A DNA stretch of 64,000 bases. Origin: Rhynchopus euleeides (taxonomy: Eukaryota > Euglenozoa > Diplonemea > Diplonemida > Diplonemidae). The first letter of the stretch is position 1; the number at the start of each line of letters is the position of its first letter. The position numbers were made by a program, and so were the translations under genes. This document shows positions 52,562 to 63,645 of the stretch, one piece after another. The DNA lies in contig OY723250.1 in assembly GCA_963210315.1 (NCBI GenBank), positions 1,364,001 to 1,428,000 of the forward strand, given 5' to 3'. The notes beneath the pieces were generated by a model, which saw only the letters and a program-made list of their open reading frames with translations, was not told the origin of the DNA and did no database searches.

Positions 52562-54423
52562 CCCGGCTTCTGGTGGTGGGGTGTGTGTCCCTTCGTTGTG
52601 TGCAGGGCAGTGGCTGTGGGGTGTGACGGCACAGGAGGAGAGGGGGGGCGGGGGGTGTCCAGGTGTTGTGGCATTCTGAAAAATTAGACGCGCTCCATAA
52701 ATAAAGGGCAGCCCCGAATGCGGTGGCCACTGAGGGTGGTCCTGTGTTGGGGTGCTGTCAAAAAATACGTCTAAAAATCTCCCCACCCCATATGCTGGAT
52801 TGTTCCTTCCGTTGGTGACTGCATCGGTGTGAAAAAGTTGGTCGATATTTTTCGGTGTTGTCGAAGAAACATGATGTGTCTTAGCTGGATCTTGCGGCGC
52901 CCCCACTTCATACCACCCCATCAGGCTTGGGGAGTGGTGTTCACAAGTGGCGCGGTCTGAACGAAGTGATTTCAGGCAGTCGTTTGGTTCGCTTTGCTGT
53001 TTCACTGCATGATCCAGCATATTTTTTTGCTCGCAATTTCTTCCAAGTTGGTTTCACCAACATAAGAAAGCTGTCCAGTGTACATATTCTTGCTTACCAC
53101 CTCAGACACGTCTAGCAGGGGTGTCCAGGGTTGAAGATCGCCAGCTTTCGTTGCCCCCTTTCTCTCACGAGGTTCACACTGTTTAACCCTTTCTGCCCGG
53201 GAGGCCACTACAGTGGCTTTCACTTTGCATACACAGGCAAAGTTATTTGAATTTCGAATTTTTCAAGATTTCTTTTTATGGAGGAAACGGGGTGGACGAA
53301 TCTTTCAAACGCAACAAGAGTTGGTCGGAAAAACGAAACTCCGACCAACTTGGCCCTGTAACAAAAATGCACCCCAAGGTGGAATTTTCGGTGGTTTTGC
53401 CCTTGAAACCGCCTCCTGAACCTGCGTGGGAGGTATCGAGCTTTCCCGGGCATATTTTTGCCCGATTCCTTCGATAAGGGAAAGGTTTCCGACAGATATC
53501 ATCTAGGAAATCAGTTTTCAGACCTCTGCATCTCGAATATCGGCCCCAACGGGCTGTGCCGATGCACCACCAGAGTTATACACTTCCGGAGCTTCGATGT
53601 TGTCTTGGGACGTTCTGATCTGCACAACTTGTGTCGCCACCTCCCTCCCATTTCCACACCTCGCGTCGACGCCGCCCGACCCCCTGCAGCAGATCGGTCG
53701 AATCGATCCATTCTGGTTGCATCTATTCACACCACCTCAGACACAATGCTGGGCGCGAAGGGAAGGGGTGAACCACCCATTTCCCCGAGCAACATTTTTT
53801 TCCAAGCAAACCACATCATAGCGCACCCCAGCCCTTTGTTGTCGCGCCTTTGCATGGTGTCTTGTCATGACAATACCAGCAGTAGTGCAGGCGCGTGGAG
53901 GGGGCACGAAACCACCCCAACCACCACCTCCTCCGGGCAGCGTGAGGCACTCACTCTGCTCCACCCCCGCATTCACACAGATGCACACACCTGACCACCA
54001 TCCCACACCCGTTCAGTTTTCTTCGGAGTTGAGTTATGTTCAGTATTGTCGCTGCATTGTGGACCAGAGGAGCATGTGGCTTGTCTGTCGTGCCGTGATT
54101 CCCAAGCAAGGTTCTTCGCCCTTCAGCCCTTCCGGGATGATCTGATACGTTCCGAGGCCCCCCCCATCCCCGCTGGTGTATTTTGTGCGATAGTGCAGCC
54201 ACAGCTAACACTGTGGAATAATTTGATGTGCCTTTGCGGGGCTGTGCCTCTCGCACCCACCCCGCTCCGCCAGGCGGGAGTCGGGGGTGGGGGGGGGGGG
54301 GTGCACAAAGGGTGTGGGTGATTGGAGGGGGTTCCGATACACCAATTGGAAAAGGGGATGGTGGCTACGCTTGAAGCGAGGCGTCAATTATTTCCCCCCG
54401 CGCAGCGGGTCGGGGGGGGGGGG
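52562..54423. other. Spacer
   Basis: No gene recognised. Poly-G tracts at ~54291-54300 and ~54411-54422, the latter touching the TIR element. Confidence 0.55.
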
Positions 54424-55581
54424 TAGGGGTGGGTCACTGGGGGAAACATTGGCCAATTTTTGAGATGTGCGTTTTTGACCCTAAAAAGGTGATTCTGGTG
54501 CCAGAAAGTGCCCAATATACTCCGGAAACTCAATTCCGCCCACTCCCAGGGGGTGGTATGCCCCCGACGATGCCGTTTTTAGCAACCAAATTTTTTGGGA
54601 CAGAACTTGTACCTGGGCTGCACTCCACAGGACACATCAAGCAAAGCAAACACACCTCAACCTGCCAGATGCACAGAAGAGCTGTTGTCGTTGATTGTTC
54701 TGAAACATAACAGCTTCTCGGTGCCCTCCAGAGGCCAAAAGGCAAGCCAATGTGAGGTGATCGCACCAGGAAAAGTTGTGGGAGAAGTATGGTACAGTTC
54801 GTGTCCCTTTTGACGCTGTTCTTCGGGAGCTTACGGCAGCTGGTCTGTGGCACGGGTGCATCCGTTGCCAAGAGCGCGTCCTCGGGTGTGGGACCTCACC
54901 TGTGAGCATGTGGTACAGGGACGCCATACGAGAGTCTCTCAGATGCCTTCTCTGATGGGAGGCAGCGGACTGGAACAGGCACCTGGTACAGAAGGCACGG
55001 GTACAAGAAGTGGCCCAGAAATATCGCACAGCAGAAGCGCAAGATTTGCCCGTCTCAGCTTCCAGCCCCAACTTCCGCTCAACGGTTGTCGGGAAGTACT
55101 CAGGCATGTCTGCATTGTCAAATTTGAGGCTGATTGGGAGTCACAAATGACTGGATTGAGGGTGTCTCCGGAATCTACAGTTGAGATATGGGCCAGTCTC
55201 TCAAAGGAAGAGGAAACCAGATCTGATTGCTCTCGCCGACGAGCAAGGCGTTATGCAGGACGCAGTTCATGTACCAGAACTACGGACGGACCTCCTGAGG
55301 GCCATCCGGCGCCGCTGGCAGTCACTGAGGGTGATACAAAGGGCAACAGCGGAAATAAGCAGACTGCACAAATAGCCTCAGGTACAAGTTCTGTCCCAAA
55401 AATTTTGGTCGCTAAAAACGGCATCGTCGGGGGCATACCACCCCCTGGGAGTGGGCGGAAATGAGTTTCCGGATCATATTGGGCACTTTCTGCCAGCAGA
55501 ATCACCTTTTGAGGGTCAAAAACTCGTTTCTCAAAATTTGGCCAATGTACACGCTTTTTTAGGTGCAGTGACCCACCCCTA
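54424..55581. mobile_element. 1.16-kb element with ~195-bp terminal inverted repeats
   Basis: 54424-54615 matches the reverse complement of 55379-55581 at roughly 85-90% by eye. Tips read TAGGGGTGGGTCACT and abut poly-G runs on both sides. The interior encodes, on the + strand, a fragment KRKPDLIALADEQGVMQDAVHV (~55205-55272) resembling the PD...D core seen at the end of some LINE endonuclease regions, plus Cys-rich remnants upstream. It is probably a non-autonomous DNA element carrying an old LINE tail. Transposase not seen. Confidence 0.6.
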
Positions 55582-58122
55582 GGGGGGGGGGGGTGCTGGG
55601 TCATGTGAGACACGGCGCGTTGCCAACATTTCAAAACTGGGGTTTGCAACCCCAGTTCAATTGATTTTTGCGCGGATTTTGCGGTCACCCTTTGTCGACC
55701 CAGCAGGGGACTGATATGGTTCATCCCTCAGCATTTCACCCTTCTGGTGTTCAGTATACATTTTCCCTCTTGCCTTTTTTTACGCACGATCTTCGCACCA
55801 TAAAGTGTCGCTGGCTCTGTTCTGGTAGTGCTCTGCATGCTACCCTCTATCATACATGGATGAGGGCTTGCAGACACGTGGCGCCTTGCGCACAACATCA
55901 ATTGATCAGAGACAGAGTCTCGAGGCGCTGCGGCACGTTGGTTGCATCTTCTTTCCAACCCCCACCCCCCGCACCCGCAGGCCGAACACGGACTCGGACA
56001 CTGCTGCAATGTGAGTGAATGGAGACCGACTCTCTGCACTTTGCTTTTATCTTACATCACCCACTCCCACCTCACGTGGCCTGGCCCGGAGGACCGGGAT
56101 GTCGGCATGCACTGCATAGACACAACCCGAACTGATCAGAACGTAGCTGATCACTGTGGACGTATGTCCCACAAACTTTCGTGGATGCCAGGGCCGCACT
56201 TGTGGCCTGGCATAAATGTATTGGCGTGCCCACCCCTCCTCGCAACTGCATGAGGCAGTGGCAGTGCATTCTCAAGGGTTCTGCCGCCCCTGAGTTCCGG
56301 CGCTGCTGCAGAGGATGTGTTCGTGTGTGGTGTCAATATTCGAAGGCCGTGTGTCACCGGTTTCGACGTGTGGTTTTGTGCGAGTCGTGGTATCTATCTT
56401 GCGTGCAGGCTTCGGCGAACTCGTGGCGCTCTGTCTGGTCTTGCAGCTGTTGTGTGCTAATGCAACATGCCGCTGCCGCACTGTGGCCTGGGCTGGCGCA
56501 CATTGTTGCCCTGTGCAGATGCCACTCTAGCGGCAAGGACCGGAGCGGGTGCCGGGGTTCGCTGTAGGCGTCCATCATTTGTTAACGTGTCACGTATGTC
56601 TACCTCCACTGCAGCAGACGAGCTCGGCGTGCAGCTCTTTGCACAGGCGAGGGGGGTGGCGAGAATACAGTCTCGTTGGCCTAAAGGGGGCCGCCACACA
56701 GAATACCGCTCGGTTTAAACTGTGTGTTCGCGCCGAACTGCAACGAGCACTGGGAGCCACCACGTGGTGTCTTGCATCTGACGTGCTTGATCTGATTCTG
56801 CTTCAGGATGGCATCATCCAGCGCCAGGTTGTCAATCACCCATGTGTCTGCGCCTCCTTCGGGGCTGGAGGAGGGAATCACCTCATCAGGTGTGATCATC
56901 AGCCCAATCAGTGCGCTTTGCCCCGATGAAGAATCATTCGTGTGTATGTGTGTGTGTGTGGCAGTGGTGGTTACATCAGAGTCCGCTCGGTGTGCCCTAC
57001 ACTGAGGAAAGTATGATTACCGCGCGTGTTTCTGCTGCGATGTGCGTATTTTAGAGCAGGGAAGCCCTTTTGCAGCATATAGCCCACTTGGGTGGGGATC
57101 CCACCAAGGCGGTGCATTTTCCACTTCTCATAAAGCTGCCCAATGCAGCGTGTGTGGGTCTGGTTGTTGTTGTGGTTGAGAGCCAGGTTTTTTTTGACGG
57201 CCTTGCCGCAAAGCGACCGATCATCAGCTAAGCAGCTGCGTGACACCACCACCTGAAGGCATCTGTGTGTGGGGTGCGAATATACTGCGAGGGCGAAGCC
57301 TTCTCACAGTCACTGCGGTGCGCACAAGGTGTGGTCCGGCATGCGCTGCCTTTGCTGTGAGATGGTCTCCCCTCTCCTCCACAAACAAAACAAACGAACC
57401 CCGGCAAATCTCCTTTTTTTTTGCGGGATGTCCCTAGGCGTGCGGAAGGGATCCAGTCATGTGCCATCTGTTAGGGATCTGGAGCTCTGTACAGCTCGCT
57501 GGGGTGGTTAGCGTGTGCCGCGTGCTTGGCGGGTCTCGTCTGACCACTACCGTATAGTGGTATACTGACGTGTGTGTTTCGGCTTTGATAGTGAAGGCTG
57601 CACCGAGCTCGCTCGGTGCAACCCAGTTGAACCCACACAAAACAAAAAGACTATTGTGTGTGTGTAGCCTTTCGCTGACTACTGCAACGCCAACGAGTGA
57701 TAATCACGCAATCATTGCACATTATCCTTGTTGTTCGAAGCCCCCCGTTCAACCCGAGTGTGTTGGAACAGTTTTGGCCTCCCACAGGCCGCCGTTTCCC
57801 AGTAGTTATTTCGAGTCCACTGCAGCTTCCCTTCGCTGTAGTCTGTCCGGCGTGATACATCTGAGTCATCTCACCCCCTCATATCCACCCCACTGGCCTG
57901 CGCCAGTGCCTGGCTGCATCGCGGTAGTCGAGGAACAAGCCGAATTACTGTACCCCCGGGTTCCCACCAGAGCTCAAAGGAGTGCGGTTTTTCCTGCTTG
58001 CGCGCGCACAAGAAAGGCTTCTCTTGGTTGTAGACCTGGGGCAAGTCAGATCAGTGCTGTGTGCGGATTGCGGGATTGTGCCACACCACATCACACACAC
58101 ACACCCACAGATACCACACACG
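55582..58122. other. Spacer
   Basis: No gene recognised. TG repeats at ~56939-56960. At the right end an ACACAC-rich tract ends in CCCACAG (AG 58109-58110), 13 nt before the protease ATG. Confidence 0.55.
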
Positions 58123-60975
58123 ATGCAGTCACTCCTCGCTGTGGGGGCGCTATGCCTCCTGTCTGCAGGGATGTCTGAGGGGTCGCACCTCGCGGTGCTG
58201 AAGAAGACATGTACGGAGGAGGACCTGCAGGCCACAAAGCTGTGGGCCCTGCAGCAGGGGGTGATCAACCCGGGGCCGAAGTCGAGCGGGGTGATCTCGT
58301 TCAAGGGCTTCCGTGCCATTGCGCTGAAGCTGACGGAGGGGCAGGTGGCGATGGCTGAGCAGCAGGAGTGCGTGGACTACCTGGAGACGAACGACGAGGG
58401 GCGCCTGCAGGGGCACGGGCCGAGCGAGAGCTGGTGGAGCCGCCACCAGAACTGGGGCGAGGGGTCGCCTGCGGAGGAGGCGAAGCCGTACTGGGTGACG
58501 CTGGTGGTCGAGGGGGCGGAGGACTGCGCGAGGTGGTCGTGGAGGTGCGCAGGGTTCAGGCTCTTCAAGCGGTGGGCGTGGTGGCAGGGGGTTGACTTCG
58601 CAGAGGACAGGCTGCAGTACGACGCAGCCCTTGGGGCGTTCCGCGGGAAGCTGAGCCTGACGGCGGATGAGGCGGCCCTGCTGCAGGCGTTCGCAGGGGG
58701 GAGGCTGACGATCGAGGCCGCGCCAGTGGAGATGAAGGTGCCGGTGAGCCGTGTGAAGTTTGAGTGCCCGGACACGCAGACGGAGGGGGTGCCGTACGGG
58801 CTTGCGGCGATGACGGGGGACGTGCGTGACCCTGACAACACCACGTACGCGCACGACAAGACGTGGGGGCAGGGGGTGGACGTGTACGTCCTGGACACCG
58901 GGATCATGTGCGAGCACGAGGAGTTCGACAACAACTGCCACTGGGGCGCGAACCTGGTGGACAACCTGCTTGCGGACGACAGCGGGCACGGGACTCACAT
59001 TGCCGCCACCATCGCCGGGAAGGTGAACGGTGTGGCGAAGTCGGCCACCGTGGTGGCTGTGCGGATTGCGCGTGACGGGAACACCAACAAGCAGTCGGTT
59101 GTGGAGGCAATCCAGTACGTTGTGGAGGCGACGAAGCAGCGCGGGAGGCGCGGTGTGATCAACATGTCGATCCAGTTCCCGGGGTCGACGCTGCTGAACG
59201 ATGCTGTGAACGCCGCGACCCTTGCGGACGTCGTGGTTGTGTCTGCCGCAGGGAACGGGGACGAGCCGTCGTGCGAGTACTCCCCGTCCGGGGCGGCGTC
59301 GTCCATCACGGTGGGGCTGCACGACGTGAACTACAACCCGCAGTGGTCGAGCTACGGGAAGTGTGTGACGCTGTACGCCCCGGGGTACGAGGTGTGGTCT
59401 GCGGACAACAAGAACGCGACCTCCTACAGGTACAGGAGCGGGACGTCGATGGCGGCCCCGCACGTGTCTGCCATTGCGGCGGTGTACCTGACGGAGCGCC
59501 CTCAGGCCACCCCCGCGTCCGTCAGGGCGTTCCTGGTGGAGTCGGCGCACCGGAACCTGCTGTCCCCCCTGCGGGCGTTTGACCAGAACCTCGTTGCACG
59601 CATCCCGTGCGAGGGGACCCCCGCGTCGCACGAGTCGATCCCGGAGGTGGTGGACCGGGTGCTCTGCCCGGCGGGGACGGAGACGAAGACCCTGCAGGGG
59701 GCGGCCGGGGGTGACTCCTTCCTTGCCTCCGGGAACGGGTCGGACATCGCGATCAACGCCTGCTGGGAGATCAAGTGCGACGGGCTGGTGACTGTGAACG
59801 CGAACTGGATCACTGCGGACGCTGTGTACTACCGGAACTACATCAACGTGACGGAGGTGAAGTCGAAGGTGATGATGAGCAACTACGGCTACATCGAGAA
59901 GGACAGGCAGCTGCACGGGGATGTGTTCGTGTCGTTTGTTGTGGTGCGCCTCAACGGGGATCTGCCGATGAACTTCAACTACACGTGCACGACCCCACAG
60001 GTGTCGCAGCCGGAGGTGGAGACCAGCAGGCGTGTGTCGCACTGCCCGGCCCGCCGCACCCACTTCCGCCCGTCTGAGGACAACTGCTACAACAACGTGC
60101 TGCGGGCGAACCGGCGGAGCCGGTCGGGCGAGCTGGCGTACCTCCCCGAGGCGGGGTACCCGGCAAGCACGGAGCGCTGCTGGATGCTGTCGTGCCGCAG
60201 GTGGGTCAAGGTGGAGCCGCAGTTTGTCGACCTGGAGCAGGGGTTCGACACCCTGCGCATCACGGACCGCAGCCCCTACAAGCGCGTCCTGAGCGGGAAC
60301 TACTCGCAGAGCAACGAGACGGAGCTGCCTGAGGTGATGTACTTCCGGAAGCACGCAATTGTGAAGTTCACCTCCGACGAGTCTGTGACGGCGGGCGGGT
60401 TCCTGTTCAAGTGGAGCTGCGACGACAGCTACACGCCCCCTGTGACGGGTGTCCCTGCCCCTGTCCCATTCCCGGAGATCACCCCGAACCCGAACCCGCA
60501 GTGCTCGCTGTCCGGGTGCCTCGGGTCGAGCTGCGACTGGGCCATCAAGTCGTCGTTCGACCTGTACGACTGCGCCACACTTGCCATCTTCGGGTGCGAC
60601 TGCACCGGGTGTGCGTGCGCCCCGCCCGCCCCGCCTGCGCCGTGCGTCGCCCCGGCCAGCAACGAGGTAGCGTGGTACAGCGTGTCGACCGCCTGCTGGA
60701 AGATCGAGTGCCCAGCAAACCAGTACGCAGTCTACACCTTCAGCAGCTTCAGCCTGGCATGGCACGCGGAGTACCTCACCTTCGCAAAGGAGGACGGTGT
60801 GCGGGTGTCGCGTGGCGGGCTCGACTTCACCGCACGCACCATCGACACCTCGGACTTCAAGGAGCAGGTCGGCTACGTCCGGTTCGAGAGCTCCCGCGGC
60901 ATGGAGGACGGCCAGGGTTCCCCGTACGGGTTCAGGTTCCAGTGGGCGTGTGTTGAGAGGGAGGCGTCTGCCTGA
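58123..60975 (+). CDS. Secreted subtilisin-like serine protease with three CUB-like modules
   Basis: 950 residues. The signal peptide MQSLLAVGALCLLSAG is followed by a ~215-residue prosegment. The peptidase S8 domain (~240-490) has the full catalytic set: Asp258 (VLDTG), His289 (SGHGTH), Asn378 (AAGNG) and Ser442 (GTSMAAP), close to the proteinase K type. Downstream are three related beta-rich, Cys-bounded modules of CUB-like pattern (CWEIKCDG...FNYTC; CWMLSCRR...FKWSC; CWKIECPA...FQWAC), with a Pro/Cys-rich linker before the third. Proteases of this layout act outside the cell or in lysosomes. The chosen ATG gives the signal peptide and lies right after an acceptor-like AG. The frame is open upstream, but that part lies ahead of the AG. 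Confidence 0.85.
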   Translation: MQSLLAVGALCLLSAGMSEGSHLAVLKKTCTEEDLQATKLWALQQGVINPGPKSSGVISFKGFRAIALKLTEGQVAMAEQQECVDYLETNDEGRLQGHGPSESWWSRHQNWGEGSPAEEAKPYWVTLVVEGAEDCARWSWRCAGFRLFKRWAWWQGVDFAEDRLQYDAALGAFRGKLSLTADEAALLQAFAGGRLTIEAAPVEMKVPVSRVKFECPDTQTEGVPYGLAAMTGDVRDPDNTTYAHDKTWGQGVDVYVLDTGIMCEHEEFDNNCHWGANLVDNLLADDSGHGTHIAATIAGKVNGVAKSATVVAVRIARDGNTNKQSVVEAIQYVVEATKQRGRRGVINMSIQFPGSTLLNDAVNAATLADVVVVSAAGNGDEPSCEYSPSGAASSITVGLHDVNYNPQWSSYGKCVTLYAPGYEVWSADNKNATSYRYRSGTSMAAPHVSAIAAVYLTERPQATPASVRAFLVESAHRNLLSPLRAFDQNLVARIPCEGTPASHESIPEVVDRVLCPAGTETKTLQGAAGGDSFLASGNGSDIAINACWEIKCDGLVTVNANWITADAVYYRNYINVTEVKSKVMMSNYGYIEKDRQLHGDVFVSFVVVRLNGDLPMNFNYTCTTPQVSQPEVETSRRVSHCPARRTHFRPSEDNCYNNVLRANRRSRSGELAYLPEAGYPASTERCWMLSCRRWVKVEPQFVDLEQGFDTLRITDRSPYKRVLSGNYSQSNETELPEVMYFRKHAIVKFTSDESVTAGGFLFKWSCDDSYTPPVTGVPAPVPFPEITPNPNPQCSLSGCLGSSCDWAIKSSFDLYDCATLAIFGCDCTGCACAPPAPPAPCVAPASNEVAWYSVSTACWKIECPANQYAVYTFSSFSLAWHAEYLTFAKEDGVRVSRGGLDFTARTIDTSDFKEQVGYVRFESSRGMEDGQGSPYGFRFQWACVEREASA

Positions 60976-62153
60976 GCGTGAATACAAATGCAAATGCAAA
61001 TGCGAATGCGAATGCGATTTTTTGATCATGTTATCTGTGGGGATCTCCCCATCTTTCCTTTGGCAGGGACTCACGTCCCCTTGCCCCGCGACTGACGAAC
61101 GAGGAAAATAAAACAAAATACCAAAACCGAAAACCCAAAACTGAAAAATGCAAAAGCCGTTCCAAAACTGAACATCAACAGTTCTCGGTATCCCTGCCAT
61201 GGCCATGCCATAGGAGCGTTCCAAACATACCCATATCCCCACACATCAATCAACAACACCATCCGAAGGGCATGCCTTGCTAGCGTGCGTGCTGCCAACA
61301 TGAGGTGCTGTGCGGGGCCATCCTGCCCTGTGCCAGCCGCACCCGTTCTGGGACAGTGCTGTCTCTGTTGCAAGAACAGCGCTGTTCCAGCTGCGTGCCT
61401 GATTTGCGGCAGCTCCGTCCCCGTACCCGCCCCTGTGTTGCTAACACCCACGCCGGTGTGTGTGTGCCTCTTTGTGCGTATTGCCGTTCGCTCGGCCAAC
61501 TGAGTGCGTTTGTTTTTGCGAGAGCGCCGCGTCGAAGAAAGAAGAAGAGTCAGAAGGATAAGAGAACGAGCTTCTGAAACTGGTTGGGCCTTATTGCTTC
61601 AGCCCCCTTCTGTGGCCGGCCACTTTGCACATGTTCCCCCTCCCCTTCCAAACACACGGAACCTGGCGGAGCGTGCTTGCGAGGGGCGCGGGAAGAGGGG
61701 GCGGTCCAAACAACGGCAGACATCATACAAGGTGACGACCGCCCCCCTTCTGCCCTTCTCACCGCTCTCCGCCCCACCCTCCCTTCTGACTGTGTCTGCC
61801 TGTGTATGTGTGCCGCACGGCTCACACACACAAACCTACTTACCACTCTCTTACCAATCATTTCACCGTGCCGCTGCCACCCCGTGTGGCAGGGAGCCGA
61901 GGCACCATGCGGCACGGTTTATACCCCTTTTTTCCCCCGTTAGTTGCCGCTGCCCCAACCTCCCCGCCGGTGCGAAGGGCAGCAGCCACTGTTCGTTGAC
62001 AGACACCTTCCATATGCAAAGAACAAAAATAGCGGGATTCACACCGCACGCCCCGCCCCCCACCCCCACCCCCACCCTGCTGCGAACCCACTCCCTCTAC
62101 TGCCTGCCCCCCAAGGGGCATTGCACACAGCCACACGCCACACGCCACGCAGG
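60976..62153. other. Spacer
   Basis: No gene recognised. AAATGC/GAATGC hexamer-like repeats at ~60984-61016. Pyrimidine-rich and CA-rich stretch with AG at 62129-62130 and 62151-62152 before the next ATG. Confidence 0.55.
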
Positions 62154-63218
62154 ATGGAAGTTTTTGTGCGTGCAGATGCCTTCGGCACACCACACCTGGG
62201 GGCCGTGTCACTCTGCGAGGAGGACACGCTGGGCGTGATCCGCTCCCGCGTGGCAGAGATGCTGCAGACGGAGGGGGTTGCCTTCCCAGCCGCTGCACAC
62301 CAGGCCCATGGCTGCGGGGCGTTTCTCTCCTTCACAAACACCCGCACTGACGATGTGATCCCGAGCGATGCGGACGCTGCCATGCCTGTGGGCGATACGG
62401 GGCTCTCGCAGGGCGACACCCTCGCAGTGTGCCCCTGCCGCGAGGGCACCATCCGCGCAATCACGGCAGGCAGCCTGGTGTATTCCCGTGAGACGCTGCC
62501 TGCGTGGTTGTGGGAGGACCGCGACATCATCTGCGCTGCAGTGTCCGCATGCGAGACTAATTTGAGCATGGCCCCCGAGTGGGTGTGGCGCGACATCGAT
62601 ATTGTGCGTGTTGCCGTCTCGCGGGACGGGATGCTGCTGATGGAGCTCTGCCCCTCCTGCAGGGAGGACCGGGGCACCGTGCTGGCTGCGGTGCGGCAGA
62701 ATGGGTTTGCCCTCGCACACGCCTCGGAGGAGCTTCGGGGCGACCCGGATGTGGTGTGTGCGGCGGTGTCGCGGACGGGCGCCGCGCTGCAGTTCGCCGC
62801 ACCCCACCTGCTGCGCGACAGGCGTGTCGTGCTCAGTGCCGCTACAAGCAACGGGGGGTCGCTGCGCTTCCTTCCGGATGACAGCCCCTTCCTCTCCGAT
62901 GCGGGCGTGGTGTGGGAGGCGGTGTCGCACTCGGGGTGGTCGCTGCGGTACGTCTCACGCTGCCTGCGGGACGACACAGGCATCGTGCGGCTGGCGGTGC
63001 AGCAGTGCCCCTGGGCCCTCGAGCACGCCTCAGACCGTCTCAAGGGGGATCCCGGGATTGTCGCAGTGGCAGCGCGGGTCAACTCGTTGGCTCTGTGCCA
63101 TGCATCACCCGACACACTGAAGCACCCCCAGGTCGTGCAGGCCCTCGCAGACCGCGCGATGGAAGAAGACCGTGTGCCGAAGACACGGCCTGCGTGGGTG
63201 AGGGTGCAGTGGTCATAA
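62154..63218 (+). CDS. Ubiquitin-like domain plus DUF4116-repeat protein
   Basis: 354 residues. Residues ~1-105 resemble a ubiquitin-like fold (MEVFVRADAFGTPHLGAVSLCEEDTLGVIRSRVAEML...LSQGDTLAVCPC). From ~120 to 340 there are eight or nine ~24-residue repeats of DUF4116 type, consensus LRDDxxIVxxAVxxxGxALxxAS (for example LRGDPDVVCAAVSRTGAALQFAAPHLL and LRDDTGIVRLAVQQCPWALEHASDRL). DUF4116 units form a helical solenoid of unknown function, found in protists and bacteria. The shared ubiquitin-like-plus-solenoid design with the gene at 44090 suggests a local family of adaptor proteins. ATG at 62154 directly follows a CAG. Confidence 0.75.
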   Translation: MEVFVRADAFGTPHLGAVSLCEEDTLGVIRSRVAEMLQTEGVAFPAAAHQAHGCGAFLSFTNTRTDDVIPSDADAAMPVGDTGLSQGDTLAVCPCREGTIRAITAGSLVYSRETLPAWLWEDRDIICAAVSACETNLSMAPEWVWRDIDIVRVAVSRDGMLLMELCPSCREDRGTVLAAVRQNGFALAHASEELRGDPDVVCAAVSRTGAALQFAAPHLLRDRRVVLSAATSNGGSLRFLPDDSPFLSDAGVVWEAVSHSGWSLRYVSRCLRDDTGIVRLAVQQCPWALEHASDRLKGDPGIVAVAARVNSLALCHASPDTLKHPQVVQALADRAMEEDRVPKTRPAWVRVQWS

Positions 63219-63645
63219 ACTGTGTGGTGTGCGTTATACCTTATTTCATTACATCTGTCTCCCTCTGTGTGCGTGACCCGCGCCTGTGCCAACGAGCCGA
63301 TGCTGTGGGATGCCTATTGGCTGTTGCTGCCCCGCCCCACCCTCCGCCACCCTCGCCACCCTCACAGTGCAGATTATTGCCCAATACCCCCATGGCGGCT
63401 CTTCTTATGCTGTATCTTATATTGTGTCACGACATCGGCATCATGAATGCTGTTGTTTCAGACCAAGCGGGCTGCCATCCGGGAAAGGTGTCTCCACTCC
63501 CAGCACCGGGTCCGTGGCACAAGCCAAAGCTGTGTATCAGGGTACACTATCTTGGAATATCACAGTACAACACAGCACCCACACATACACCCTTTCAACC
63601 CCCCAGGGCCTGTGGCGTGTGTCACGTGACACAACACCTGCCGCC
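63219..63645. other. Spacer
   Basis: No gene seen. CCCTTTCAACCCCCCAG (AG at 63605-63606) is a splice-acceptor-like site 40 nt before the next ATG. Confidence 0.55.

Noticed and set aside
58255-58275. NPGP in the subtilisin prosegment as a 2A site
   Set aside because: The preceding residues (QQGVINPGP) lack the Asp-x-Glu of a 2A motif.
58150-61242. A 1030-codon minus-strand ORF opposite the subtilisin gene
   Set aside because: It is open because the protease gene uses G/C at third positions. It is Arg/His/Val-rich without any domain, while the + strand has a full catalytic set and signal peptide.
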